Shown: positions 1 to 5,651 of the stretch, piece after piece | How positions within the stretch are numbered: the first letter of the stretch is position 1 | Layout of the letters: every line of letters begins with the position of its first letter | Assembly (NCBI GenBank): GCA_039934635.1 | Contig: JBDTLT010000264.1 | Location: 1-7,208, forward strand | Length of the DNA: 7,208 nt | Source: DATLFA01 sp039934635 | Lineage (GTDB): Bacteria; Actinomycetota; Acidimicrobiia; Acidimicrobiales; WLNW01 | Direction: 5' to 3' | The notes under the pieces: generated by a model | Seen by the model: the letters and a program-made list of their open reading frames with translations, nothing else | Databases searched by the model: none | Told to the model about the DNA's origin: nothing | Position numbers and translations under genes: made by a program

Positions 1-80
1 TAGGTCGGCCATCGCTGAATGGCGGTGCTATCGATCGAGTTGTCCGGCCTGCCCGCGCGAGAATTCAGGCGAATTTGGTC

Positions 81-94
81 CAACGTCGACGTTG
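81..94. repeat. 14-bp perfect palindrome downstream of the GAF-ANTAR gene
   Basis: CAACGTCGACGTTG is its own reverse complement. It begins 48 bases past the GAF-ANTAR stop codon and abuts the TTGACCC/GGGTCAA inverted repeat at 95-130. As RNA it could form a 5-bp stem with a UCGA loop. It could be an operator half of a regulator binding site, part of a terminator, or chance. Confidence 0.5.
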
Positions 95-130
95 TTGACC
101 CTCCGTCGTCAACTCCGCGTGGCGGGTCAA
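95..130 (-). terminator. Possible hairpin terminator after the GAF-ANTAR gene
   Basis: TTGACCC (95-101) and GGGTCAA (124-130) form a perfect 7-bp inverted repeat around a 22-base loop. It starts 12 bases after the GAF-ANTAR stop codon in the direction of transcription. There is no T-run behind the stem, as is common in high-GC actinomycetes, so a terminator is only one reading; a protein binding site is another. Confidence 0.3.
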
Positions 131-142
131 TCTGGGGTGGCG

Positions 143-880
143 TTAGCGGTTACGCGGCGGTACGTCACGTATCACGCTGTCGGGCAACGTCCCATCGACG
201 AGCTCGGCCGCCACTTGTGAGAGACGAAGGTTCTGCGAACGGGCGTACTGGCGGAGTCGTTCGAACGCGTCCGCAGTGGTGATGCCGACGCGTCCGGCGA
301 GCAGTCCTTTGGCTTGCTCGATCGCCACCCGCGAGTCCAACGCGCCCTGGAGCTGCGTCGTCAGCATCTGCGAGTCGTGCAGCGCTTGATAGTGCAAAAA
401 ACCGATGGTGGCGACGTCAGCCAAGGCTTGCGCGAGCTCGAGGTCATCCTCATCCCACGGCGCCTGATTGGTGTTGAACAAATTGAGCGCGCCGATGACG
501 CGGGACCGCAGTCGCATCGGCACCGCATATATCGACCGGTAGCCCGCCCGACGCACGTGGGCACTGAAACCCGGCCACCGCTGCGCCACCGCATCAATGT
601 CATCGGCGCCCACCGCGGTCGCCGTACGGAACGCGTCGAGGCACGGCCCTTCCGATGACTGCACCTCCAACAGCTCGAGCTTGCGCATCTGCTCACTCGA
701 CGACGCCACCGGGCGCAGCTCTTCACTCGCACTGGCCAACATGAGACCGCCATCGGTGGCGCCGAGCAACTCGACGCAGCGCTCCGTCAACAACCTCATG
801 AAGTCAACAACATCAAAGTCAACGACCAGCGTGTCGGCCAACTCCACGAACGCCTGCGAAAGACGCTGCTCTCGAGCCAT
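143..880 (-). CDS. GAF-ANTAR domain regulator (putative RNA-binding antiterminator)
   Basis: A 245-residue soluble protein with an N-terminal GAF sensor domain (about residues 15-165) and a C-terminal ANTAR domain (about 172-231). The GAF part shows SSEGPC at 75-80, RWPGF at 101-105, YAVPMR at 118-123 and VIGALNLF at 128-135. The ANTAR part shows the helical stretch SRVAIEQAKGLLAGR followed by AFERLRQYARSQNLRLSQVA. ANTAR domains in this family bind paired hairpins in nascent RNA and prevent termination; the GAF domain presumably controls this in response to an unknown ligand or redox signal. I chose the ATG at 880 rather than one nine codons upstream (907) because GGAGG lies 6 bases before 880. 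The gene is divergent from the GAF-GGDEF/kinase/receiver operon, and its GAF domain resembles the one in that operon's first gene. Domain assignment is firm; the RNA target and signal are unknown. Confidence 0.9.
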   Translation of the reverse strand: MAREQRLSQAFVELADTLVVDFDVVDFMRLLTERCVELLGATDGGLMLASASEELRPVASSSEQMRKLELLEVQSSEGPCLDAFRTATAVGADDIDAVAQRWPGFSAHVRRAGYRSIYAVPMRLRSRVIGALNLFNTNQAPWDEDDLELAQALADVATIGFLHYQALHDSQMLTTQLQGALDSRVAIEQAKGLLAGRVGITTADAFERLRQYARSQNLRLSQVAAELVDGTLPDSVIRDVPPRNR

Positions 881-886
881 CACACA

Positions 887-891
887 CCTCC
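887..891 (-). promoter_or_regulatory. Shine-Dalgarno site of the GAF-ANTAR gene
   Basis: On the minus strand GGAGG stands 6 bases before the ATG at 880. It is the best ribosome binding site near this gene and decides the start, since no comparable site precedes the in-frame ATG at 907. Confidence 0.75.
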
Positions 892-904
892 GACGATCGC
901 AGCT

Positions 905-910
905 CATATA
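905..910 (-). promoter_or_regulatory. Possible -10 element for the GAF-ANTAR gene
   Basis: On the minus strand TATATG lies 24 bases before the start codon. A transcript starting about 7 bases downstream would have a leader of roughly 18 bases containing the GGAGG site, which is a sensible layout. No convincing -35 hexamer is found 15-19 bases upstream, so this is a weak call. Confidence 0.25.
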
Positions 911-1063
911 GCCCGGCGCTACAAAGATTTCCTCTTGGCTTCGCCCATCCGATCAACATCACTATGCGCCTAACGCGGCGTTCCGTCTATGACGCCAATG
1001 TCACGATCGCCGAATCGCTGAGTAGGGGGCCGTCACAAACCCCCGACGGACCGCTGTTCTGGC

Positions 1064-1077
1064 GTCGCCGCGGCGAC
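1064..1077. repeat. 14-bp perfect palindrome in the divergent region
   Basis: GTCGCCGCGGCGAC is fully self-complementary. It sits about 190 bases before the GAF-GGDEF start, six bases from a second inverted repeat at 1083-1095. The pair could be operator sites shared by the two divergent transcription units. Its high GC content raises the chance that it arose by accident. Confidence 0.5.
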
Positions 1078-1082
1078 CTAGA

Positions 1083-1095
1083 CGACCCTGGGTCG
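1083..1095. repeat. 13-bp inverted repeat in the divergent region
   Basis: CGACCC and GGGTCG flank a single T. Together with the palindrome at 1064-1077 it makes two neighbouring dyads spanning about 32 bases, the kind of layout expected of a dimeric regulator's tandem sites. Confidence 0.45.
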
Positions 1096-1157
1096 GAGCG
1101 TTTTCCGCTACGTCACACCAGAGCCGGCGGGTATCGGCGGCCGGTATTCAAGATGTC

Positions 1158-1192
1158 GCCGGTCGGAATGCTCATGTTCGGATTCCGCCGGC
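1158..1192 (+). repeat. 11-bp bulged hairpin in the leader of the GAF-GGDEF operon
   Basis: The left arm (GCCGG, a bulged T, then CGGAAT; 1158-1169) pairs with the right arm (ATTCCG then CCGGC; 1182-1192) around a 12-base loop. It ends 76 bases before the GAF-GGDEF start. If transcription begins upstream, this would be a stable leader-RNA structure. There is no T-run after it, so it is not a classical terminator. Confidence 0.5.
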
Positions 1193-1255
1193 CGATGCGC
1201 GTGGTAGTCGTTTCGCGGCACGCCTTGACCCTGCGCTCATTGGAATGCGTAGAAC

Positions 1256-1261
1256 AGGGAA
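1256..1261 (+). promoter_or_regulatory. Shine-Dalgarno site of the GAF-GGDEF gene
   Basis: AGGGAA stands 7 bases before the ATG at 1269. The earlier in-frame ATG at 1245 has no comparable site, so this element favours 1269 as the start. Confidence 0.6.
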
Positions 1262-1268
1262 CTGTGCA

Positions 1269-2390
1269 ATGGTCCATGTACCAACCGACAAGGCGACCCA
1301 CGCGACGGCTTCGGATGGCACGGTGCGTGATGAGACACTGGCGTTGGCACTGGCGTTCGCGTTGGGCGAGTTTGCTCAGACGTTGAGCTCAGATTTTCCT
1401 GTTCAGGGAATTCTTGACCACTTCGTCAAACGGATCGTGACGGTGCTGCCGATTACCTCGGCGGGTGTCACGCTGATTTCTGCCGGCGTCGCGCCGCGTT
1501 ATGTTGCCGCATCCGATGACGCCGCGCTGCGCTTCGAGCAACTGCAGTCGAATATCGGAGAGGGCCCATGCGTCCGCGCCTATGAGACCGGGGAACCGGT
1601 CGTGGTGGCGGATCTCCGCCTGGAGCAACGATTTCCGAAGTTCGCGCCGGCCGCGTTGACAGCAGGGTTAGGGGCCGTGTTCACGTTCCCTTTGCACGAC
1701 GGTGACTACAGGGTCGGTGCGCTCGACCTCTACCGCGATTCTCCCGGAGCTCTGGACGCGCAGGACATGAGTGCCGCACGAATACTGGCCGACGTCGCGG
1801 CGGCCTATCTGCGCAATGCTCGCGCCCGCGACGAGCTTGTTGCCGCGTTCGAATTGTTGAAGAACAACGCGTTGCGCGATCCGCTCACCGGGTTGGTGAA
1901 TCGAGTTCTTCTCCAGGACCGGATCGAGCATGCCGCTCATATCGCGAGCGGCTCGGCGCTCGCGGCGATTCTTTTTGCCAATGTCGACGACTTCAATTCG
2001 ATAAACGACACCCACGGCCATCAACTTGGCGATCAACTACTACGAGCCATCGCCGAACGATTGGTCGGCGTGGTGGCTTCGGCGGGCACGGTGGCCCGCT
2101 TTGGAGATGACAAGTTCGTCGTTGTATGCGAGCACATGAACAGTGAGGCCGACGTCGACGCGATGGCCAACTGCGTCGACGCGGCGCTATCGGAGCCATT
2201 CGCCCTGATTGGAGCGGATCAACCCCTTACACTCACCGCCACGATCGCGGTCGCGTTTGCGGGCTCTGCCAATGCGATGTCCTTTGACACGGTGTTGCAG
2301 GCCGACCAGGCGATCCGCACAACAAGAAAAAAGAAGCGGCACAGTGCCCACCAGCTGATCGATCTCCGCCCTGAACGTCGAACCACGTGA
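1269..2390 (+). CDS. GAF domain protein with degenerate GGDEF domain
   Basis: A 373-residue soluble protein with a GAF domain (about 35-185; GEGPC at 97-101, RFPKF at 121-125, RVGALDLY at 148-155) followed by a GGDEF-type domain (about 200-365; DPLTGLVNR at 204-212, INDTHGHQLGDQLL at 245-258). GGDEF domains make cyclic di-GMP from two GTP. Here the signature reads GDDKF (279-283): the second Gly is Asp and the catalytic-site Glu is Lys. The usual DxDxF upstream is NVDDF, with Asn for the first Asp, and no RxxD inhibitory site is visible. I infer that the domain is probably not a cyclase and may instead bind nucleotide or protein. No EAL domain is present. The start at 1269 is favoured over 1245 by its ribosome binding site. 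The stop codon overlaps the kinase start by 4 bases, so it is the first gene of a signalling operon. Confidence 0.88.
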   Translation: MVHVPTDKATHATASDGTVRDETLALALAFALGEFAQTLSSDFPVQGILDHFVKRIVTVLPITSAGVTLISAGVAPRYVAASDDAALRFEQLQSNIGEGPCVRAYETGEPVVVADLRLEQRFPKFAPAALTAGLGAVFTFPLHDGDYRVGALDLYRDSPGALDAQDMSAARILADVAAAYLRNARARDELVAAFELLKNNALRDPLTGLVNRVLLQDRIEHAAHIASGSALAAILFANVDDFNSINDTHGHQLGDQLLRAIAERLVGVVASAGTVARFGDDKFVVVCEHMNSEADVDAMANCVDAALSEPFALIGADQPLTLTATIAVAFAGSANAMSFDTVLQADQAIRTTRKKKRHSAHQLIDLRPERRTT

Positions 2391-3970
2391 TTCCAGCGAC
2401 GTTGAGCCCACCCGGAGACGAGGACTCCTCGGCTCGCCACGATGCGGAGCACGGTCGCGCCGTCGCGGAAGAGCGTTATCAGACGCTGCTCGAGTCGTCA
2501 CCGATCGGAATATTCCACGGGAGCTTCACGGGCGAGCTGGTGTTTGTGAATAGGAAGTGGTGCGAGATCGCGGGGCGGTCTCTGCAGCGCCTCACCACCC
2601 CGACGTGGCGCTCGGTGATCCATCCCGACGATGTCGAGCTTGCGGAGAGGCGGCTGCGGCGCGCATTCGAGACCGGTGCGGATTTCGAGGAAGACTTTCG
2701 TCTCCTGACTCCGCTCGGCGAGGTCCGCTGGGTCGCGGTTCGTTCCGTGCCCTTCAGCGTCACCGACGAGCGCAGCGTCGGGCGTCTCGGCACGATGGAG
2801 GATGTAAGCGAACGTCGCGCCGCCGAAGACGCGCTTCAGCGAAGCGAAGAACTTCATCGCTCGGTGATCGAAAGCATGACCGAGGGGATCTGTGTGCAAG
2901 CCGCCGACGGCCATCTCATCGAGTCCAATCCGGCGGCGCGGCGGCTGCTCGGGACCCCGTCAGGCGACCTGCGCGACGCCGCGGCCGTTGGAGCGGATGG
3001 AACAAAACTCGCCAAGGGCCAGTTTCCGGCGGCCGTCGCGCTGCGAACAGGCAGGAGCTGCAATGACCTCGTAGTCGGGGTGCAAGATCCGGTCAAGGGC
3101 CGCCGATGGCTGACGGCAAGCTCCCAACCCTTGCGCCGTGGCGAAGCGCGTCGGCCGTGGGCCGCGGTGTGCACCTTCAGTGACATAACCGACCAGCGAG
3201 AGATCGATCGGATGAAGAGCGACTTCGTCTCGGTGGTCAGCCATGAGATGCGCACACCGCTCACCTCGATCAAGGGAGCACTCGGACTCGTTACGAGCGG
3301 CGCGACCGGCGAACTCAGTGACGGGGCACAAAAGATGATGGACATCGCGGCAAACAGCACCGACCGCCTCATCCGTCTCGTGAACGACATGCTCGACCTG
3401 GCGCGAATCGAGTCGGGACAGATCGCGCTGGTCCGTGTCGATGTCAACCTCGGCGAACTCCTCAGCGAAGCCGTCTCGATCTTTTGTCCAGTCGCCGAGG
3501 GGGCCGGCATCGAGATCGTCGTCGACCAGACCAATGCCCGCGTCACCGTGAACCGCGACGGCATCATCCAAACCGTGACCAACTTGTTGTCAAACGCAGT
3601 GAAGTTCTCTCCTTCAGGCAGCGCCGTCGCTCTCGCCGTCAACGAGCATCCGACGACCGATGATGATGCGACCATCGAGATCCGCGTGATCGACCGAGGC
3701 CGAGGCGTACCGGCCGACCAGGTCGACGACATCTTCGTCCGGTTTCATCAAGTCGACTTGAGCGACTCGAGAGACAAAGGCGGCACCGGACTCGGACTCG
3801 CGATCTGTAAGAGCACCGTCGAACAACATGGCGGTCGCATCTGGATGGAAGCAACACCCGGCGGAGGGGCGACATGTGTATTCACGCTTCCGCTCAGTCA
3901 ACCCGCCTCATCACACAAATCAAGTTCTGGCAGGACCACTGATCGCCACAAGCGCGCAGGACGATCATGA
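2387..3970 (+). CDS. Soluble PAS-PAS sensor histidine kinase
   Basis: A 527-residue hybrid-free histidine kinase. PAS domain 1 covers about 28-145 (RYQTLLESSPIGIF, a WRSVIHPDD segment and a closing EDVSERR); PAS domain 2 covers about 152-275 (closing SDITDQREIDRMK). The phosphoacceptor domain has SHEMRTPL with His286. The ATPase domain shows the N box NLLSNAVKFS (399-408), the G1 box DRGRG (436-440), the F box around FVRF (450-453) and the G2 box GGTGLGLAI (465-473). All catalytic boxes look intact. There is no signal peptide or membrane segment, so it senses a cytoplasmic signal through its PAS domains, ligand unknown. About 24 residues after the ATPase domain form a Ser/Lys/Arg-rich tail. 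The GTG start overlaps the preceding TGA (GTGA), and the TGA overlaps the receiver's ATG (ATGA), which implies translational coupling and a shared operon. Its partner is very probably the downstream receiver. Confidence 0.93.
   Translation: MIPATLSPPGDEDSSARHDAEHGRAVAEERYQTLLESSPIGIFHGSFTGELVFVNRKWCEIAGRSLQRLTTPTWRSVIHPDDVELAERRLRRAFETGADFEEDFRLLTPLGEVRWVAVRSVPFSVTDERSVGRLGTMEDVSERRAAEDALQRSEELHRSVIESMTEGICVQAADGHLIESNPAARRLLGTPSGDLRDAAAVGADGTKLAKGQFPAAVALRTGRSCNDLVVGVQDPVKGRRWLTASSQPLRRGEARRPWAAVCTFSDITDQREIDRMKSDFVSVVSHEMRTPLTSIKGALGLVTSGATGELSDGAQKMMDIAANSTDRLIRLVNDMLDLARIESGQIALVRVDVNLGELLSEAVSIFCPVAEGAGIEIVVDQTNARVTVNRDGIIQTVTNLLSNAVKFSPSGSAVALAVNEHPTTDDDATIEIRVIDRGRGVPADQVDDIFVRFHQVDLSDSRDKGGTGLGLAICKSTVEQHGGRIWMEATPGGGATCVFTLPLSQPASSHKSSSGRTTDRHKRAGRS
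3958..3961 (+). promoter_or_regulatory. Shine-Dalgarno site of the receiver gene, inside the kinase gene
   Basis: AGGA lies 5 bases before the ATG at 3967, within the last codons of the kinase gene. It fits re-initiation of translation at the ATGA overlap. Confidence 0.5.
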
Positions 3971-4344
3971 AACGGGTATTGGTCGTCGACGACGACGCAG
4001 GCATACGCGAGGTGGCCCGCCTCAGCCTCGAAGTGGTCGGCGGATGGACCGTGTCCCTCGCCGAAGGCGGAGCCGACGCGATCGAAGAAGCCAAGCTGCA
4101 GCCACCCGACGTGATTCTGCTGGACGTGATGATGCCGGGCATCGACGGAGTCGAGACCCTGCAAAGACTGTCCCACGATCCGAACACGACCCATATTCCG
4201 GTGATTTTCCTCACTGCGATGGCACAGACCGGCGAACGTCGACGACTCGAAGCAACCTCCGCCGTCGGACTGATCGCCAAACCATTCGACCCGCTCACAC
4301 TCGGAAAGAGCATCGAGACAATCCTGTCAGGAACGCTCCCCTGA
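3967..4344 (+). CDS. Single-domain CheY-like response regulator
   Basis: A 125-residue receiver domain with nothing attached. The conserved receiver residues are all present: acidic pocket DDD at 8-10, phosphoacceptor Asp53 in LLDVMMPGIDG, Thr83 in IFLTA, and Lys105 followed by Pro-Phe in AKPF. The length is that of a stand-alone receiver. With no DNA-binding or enzymatic output it must act by protein contact or pass phosphate onward. Its start codon overlaps the kinase stop codon by 4 bases, so the kinase is the likely phosphodonor. Possible partners in the neighbourhood are the degenerate GGDEF protein and the GAF-ANTAR protein; that link is my inference. No clear terminator follows, and a relaxase remnant begins almost at once on the opposite strand. 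Confidence 0.93.
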   Translation: MKRVLVVDDDAGIREVARLSLEVVGGWTVSLAEGGADAIEEAKLQPPDVILLDVMMPGIDGVETLQRLSHDPNTTHIPVIFLTAMAQTGERRRLEATSAVGLIAKPFDPLTLGKSIETILSGTLP

Positions 4345-4347
4345 CTC

Positions 4348-4552
4348 CGACGACGTGGGCTGACGAAACAGCGCCGCTGCGATCCCCTCCGCATCCACCG
4401 CACACGCGACCATCGACTTGAAGCCGAGTCGTGGCGTGGCGTTCGATCCAACCCATCGCCGCCTCCACGGCCGCGTCATGAGCGTCCACCACCTGCACGA
4501 GCGTGCTCTCGTCGCCCAGTCCCCATAACACGGCCGCCGCCCTCGACGCCAT
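4348..4552 (-). pseudogene. Frameshifted fragment of a TrwC/MobF-type conjugative relaxase
   Basis: On the minus strand the first part reads VLWGLGDE, then VVDAHDAAVEAAMGWIERHA, ATTR and VDGRV. After a frame change near 4399-4412 it continues in another frame as AVDAEGIAAALFRQPTS. Joined together, this matches my recollection of the central part of actinobacterial TrwC relaxase domains, where a PKSVSVLWALGD segment leads to AHxAAVxAALxxLExxA, then xTR...G, then a GxxAAAFRHxTSR segment just before the HTH metal-binding motif. Relaxases nick plasmid or ICE DNA at oriT to start transfer. Here only about 65 residues of a protein normally several hundred residues long remain. The catalytic Tyr and the HxH metal site are absent, the reading frame is broken, and the fragment ends about 4 bases from the receiver stop codon. 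It cannot be functional. The family call rests on remembered motifs, so an alignment should confirm it. Confidence 0.6.
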
Positions 4553-4742
4553 GTCACCCGATGAGCGTGCCTCTGCTGTCAGAGAGCACATCGTGGCTGA
4601 TCTCGACGAATTGCCGGCGGAGTTCCGTCAGCGCGTTGTCGCGACCGGTGAGCGCCTGGCGCGCGAGCGCATCCCTCCATACCGCGGACAAGCGTACGGC
4701 CTCGCAGGGCTGCGTCCGGGCAATCCCCAAGGCGTGCAATAG
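4551..4742 (+). CDS. Short coding-like ORF, probable gene remnant
   Basis: A 63-codon plus-strand frame from the ATG at 4551. The first 45 or so residues look like real protein: SPDERASAVREHIVAD, then LDELPAEFRQRVVATGERL and ARER, a charged, helix-prone run with a protein-like residue mix and GC-rich third positions. The last 20 residues (rich in Gly, Pro and Gln) do not, which suggests a lost C-terminus. No ribosome binding site precedes the ATG, and the coding-like character may begin a few codons earlier, where it meets the end of the relaxase fragment on the other strand. I do not recognise the family. It may be cargo of the same decayed element, or an older truncated gene. Confidence 0.35.
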   Translation: MSPDERASAVREHIVADLDELPAEFRQRVVATGERLARERIPPYRGQAYGLAGLRPGNPQGVQ

Positions 4743-4798
4743 CGGAGGCGCCCTGATCTTTGGGGTCGGCCCGTTGCGCTGCACTAGAACAAGGCGCC

Positions 4799-5638
4799 AT
4801 GGCAACAGAAGCGAAACGCAAGACAGCCCTGGTGACAGGAGCGAGCCGTGGGATCGGCAAAGCCGCCGCCTTGGCGCTCGCGGAGCACGGCTATGACGTC
4901 GCGATCACCGGACGCACCGTGCACGAGGGCGAGGGCCGGGTCAACGGCGTCGCCGTGCCGGGCTCACTCGATTTGACCGCACAGGCCATCGAGCAACGCG
5001 GCGGGCGCGCCGTGGCGATCGCCATGGACGTGACCGATCGCGCCAGCATCACCCGCGGCTACGAAGCGGCGATGCACGACTTCGGCCATCTCGATGCGCT
5101 CGTCAACAACGCGCCGTATTCAGGGCCGGGCACCGAGGCCAAGATCCTCGACATCGACCTCGACATCGCCAACCAGATCGTCACGACCAACTATCTGAAT
5201 CAACTCCTGCTCATCCAGCTGGCGCTGCCGGCGATGCTGACGCGCGGCGGAGGGACCATCGTGAACCTCGGTTCGGGATCCGCGCTCAACCCACCGCCGG
5301 CCCCGGCGGGCGAGGGCGGTTGGAGCCTTGCGTACTGCGCGTCCAAAGCGGCCTTCCACCAAGTGGCCGTCGTTGTCGACGTCGAATACCGCTCGCACGG
5401 CATCAGGGCATTCACTCTCGAACCCGGCTACATCGTCACCGAGAAGGCAGTGGCGATGAACCACGGCTCGACCTACCAAAAGTTCTTCGCCGGTGATCCA
5501 CCCGCGGTGGGCGGTAACGCGATCGCCTGGCTGATCTATTCGCCCGAAGCCGATCGGTTCCTCGGCAAGATCGTGCACGCGCAGGCAGTGTGCCGCAAGC
5601 ACGACCTCGTACCGGGTTGGCCGCCTCCTCCGGTCTGA
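4799..5638 (+). CDS. Short-chain dehydrogenase/reductase (SDR)
   Basis: A 279-residue classical SDR, an NAD(P)(H)-dependent oxidoreductase of unknown substrate. The Rossmann nucleotide site TGASRGIG is at 13-20, DVTD at 77-80, the structural motif appears as NNAP at 103-106 (usually NNAG), Asn131 fits the catalytic tetrad, Ser159 is the likely catalytic Ser, and YCASK at 179-183 gives Tyr179 and Lys183. PGYIVT follows at 209-214. Ser to Tyr is about 20 residues instead of the usual 12-13, because of a Pro/Gly-rich insert (about 165-175). A second insert follows the first beta-alpha-beta unit (about 42-57). The Arg at 39 (TGRT) hints at NADP preference, by family rule only. I chose ATG 4799; its AAGG is close (4 bases) and weak, and a TTG at 4760 is possible but less likely. 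The gene converges on the DinB-fold gene with 13 bases between stops. Confidence 0.9.
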   Translation: MATEAKRKTALVTGASRGIGKAAALALAEHGYDVAITGRTVHEGEGRVNGVAVPGSLDLTAQAIEQRGGRAVAIAMDVTDRASITRGYEAAMHDFGHLDALVNNAPYSGPGTEAKILDIDLDIANQIVTTNYLNQLLLIQLALPAMLTRGGGTIVNLGSGSALNPPPAPAGEGGWSLAYCASKAAFHQVAVVVDVEYRSHGIRAFTLEPGYIVTEKAVAMNHGSTYQKFFAGDPPAVGGNAIAWLIYSPEADRFLGKIVHAQAVCRKHDLVPGWPPPPV

Positions 5639-5651
5639 TCCGCGCGAACGG

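Larger units (their letters stand above)
881..1268. other. 388-bp divergent intergenic region
   Basis: This stretch separates the GAF-ANTAR gene from the GAF-GGDEF operon and should hold both promoters. I see no believable gene in it: the reading frames crossing it have no ribosome binding site and run into the neighbouring genes in the wrong frame. It holds three inverted repeats (1064-1077, 1083-1095, 1158-1192), annotated separately. No strong -35/-10 pair was recognised on either strand. Confidence 0.7.

Noticed and set aside
1064..1192. Classical ANTAR target (two hairpins with hexaloops having A at 1 and G at 4)
   Set aside because: The stems here have loops of the wrong size or sequence; no matching hairpin pair was found.
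1225..1255. TTGACC and TAGAAC as a promoter for the GAF-GGDEF operon
   Set aside because: The spacer is 19 bases, and transcription would begin around 1262, downstream of the AGGGAA ribosome binding site.
964..1386. Plus-strand ORF across the divergent region
   Set aside because: Its product is very rich in Arg and Trp, it has no ribosome binding site, and it runs into the GAF-GGDEF gene in another frame.
2854..3732. 292-codon minus-strand ORF opposite the kinase gene
   Set aside because: It is antisense to a kinase with every catalytic box intact, and its translation is low-information Ser/Arg-rich sequence with no recognisable domain.
4785..4793. TAGAACAAG before the SDR gene as a KstR-type operator or -10 element
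   Set aside because: Only a half-site is present with no palindromic partner, and as a -10 it lacks the final T and a -35.
4747..4798. Two GGCGCC copies flanking the SDR leader as a regulatory hairpin
   Set aside because: Six-base GC palindromes are common at this base composition and the 40-base loop gives little stability.
4345..4798. Attachment site or tRNA next to the relaxase remnant
   Set aside because: No tRNA-like fold and no flanking direct repeats were seen by eye.
4554..4805. Minus-strand ORF opposite the short plus-strand ORF at 4551-4742
   Set aside because: Its codons are in register with the plus frame, which has the better residue composition; it also overlaps the SDR start and has no clear ribosome binding site.
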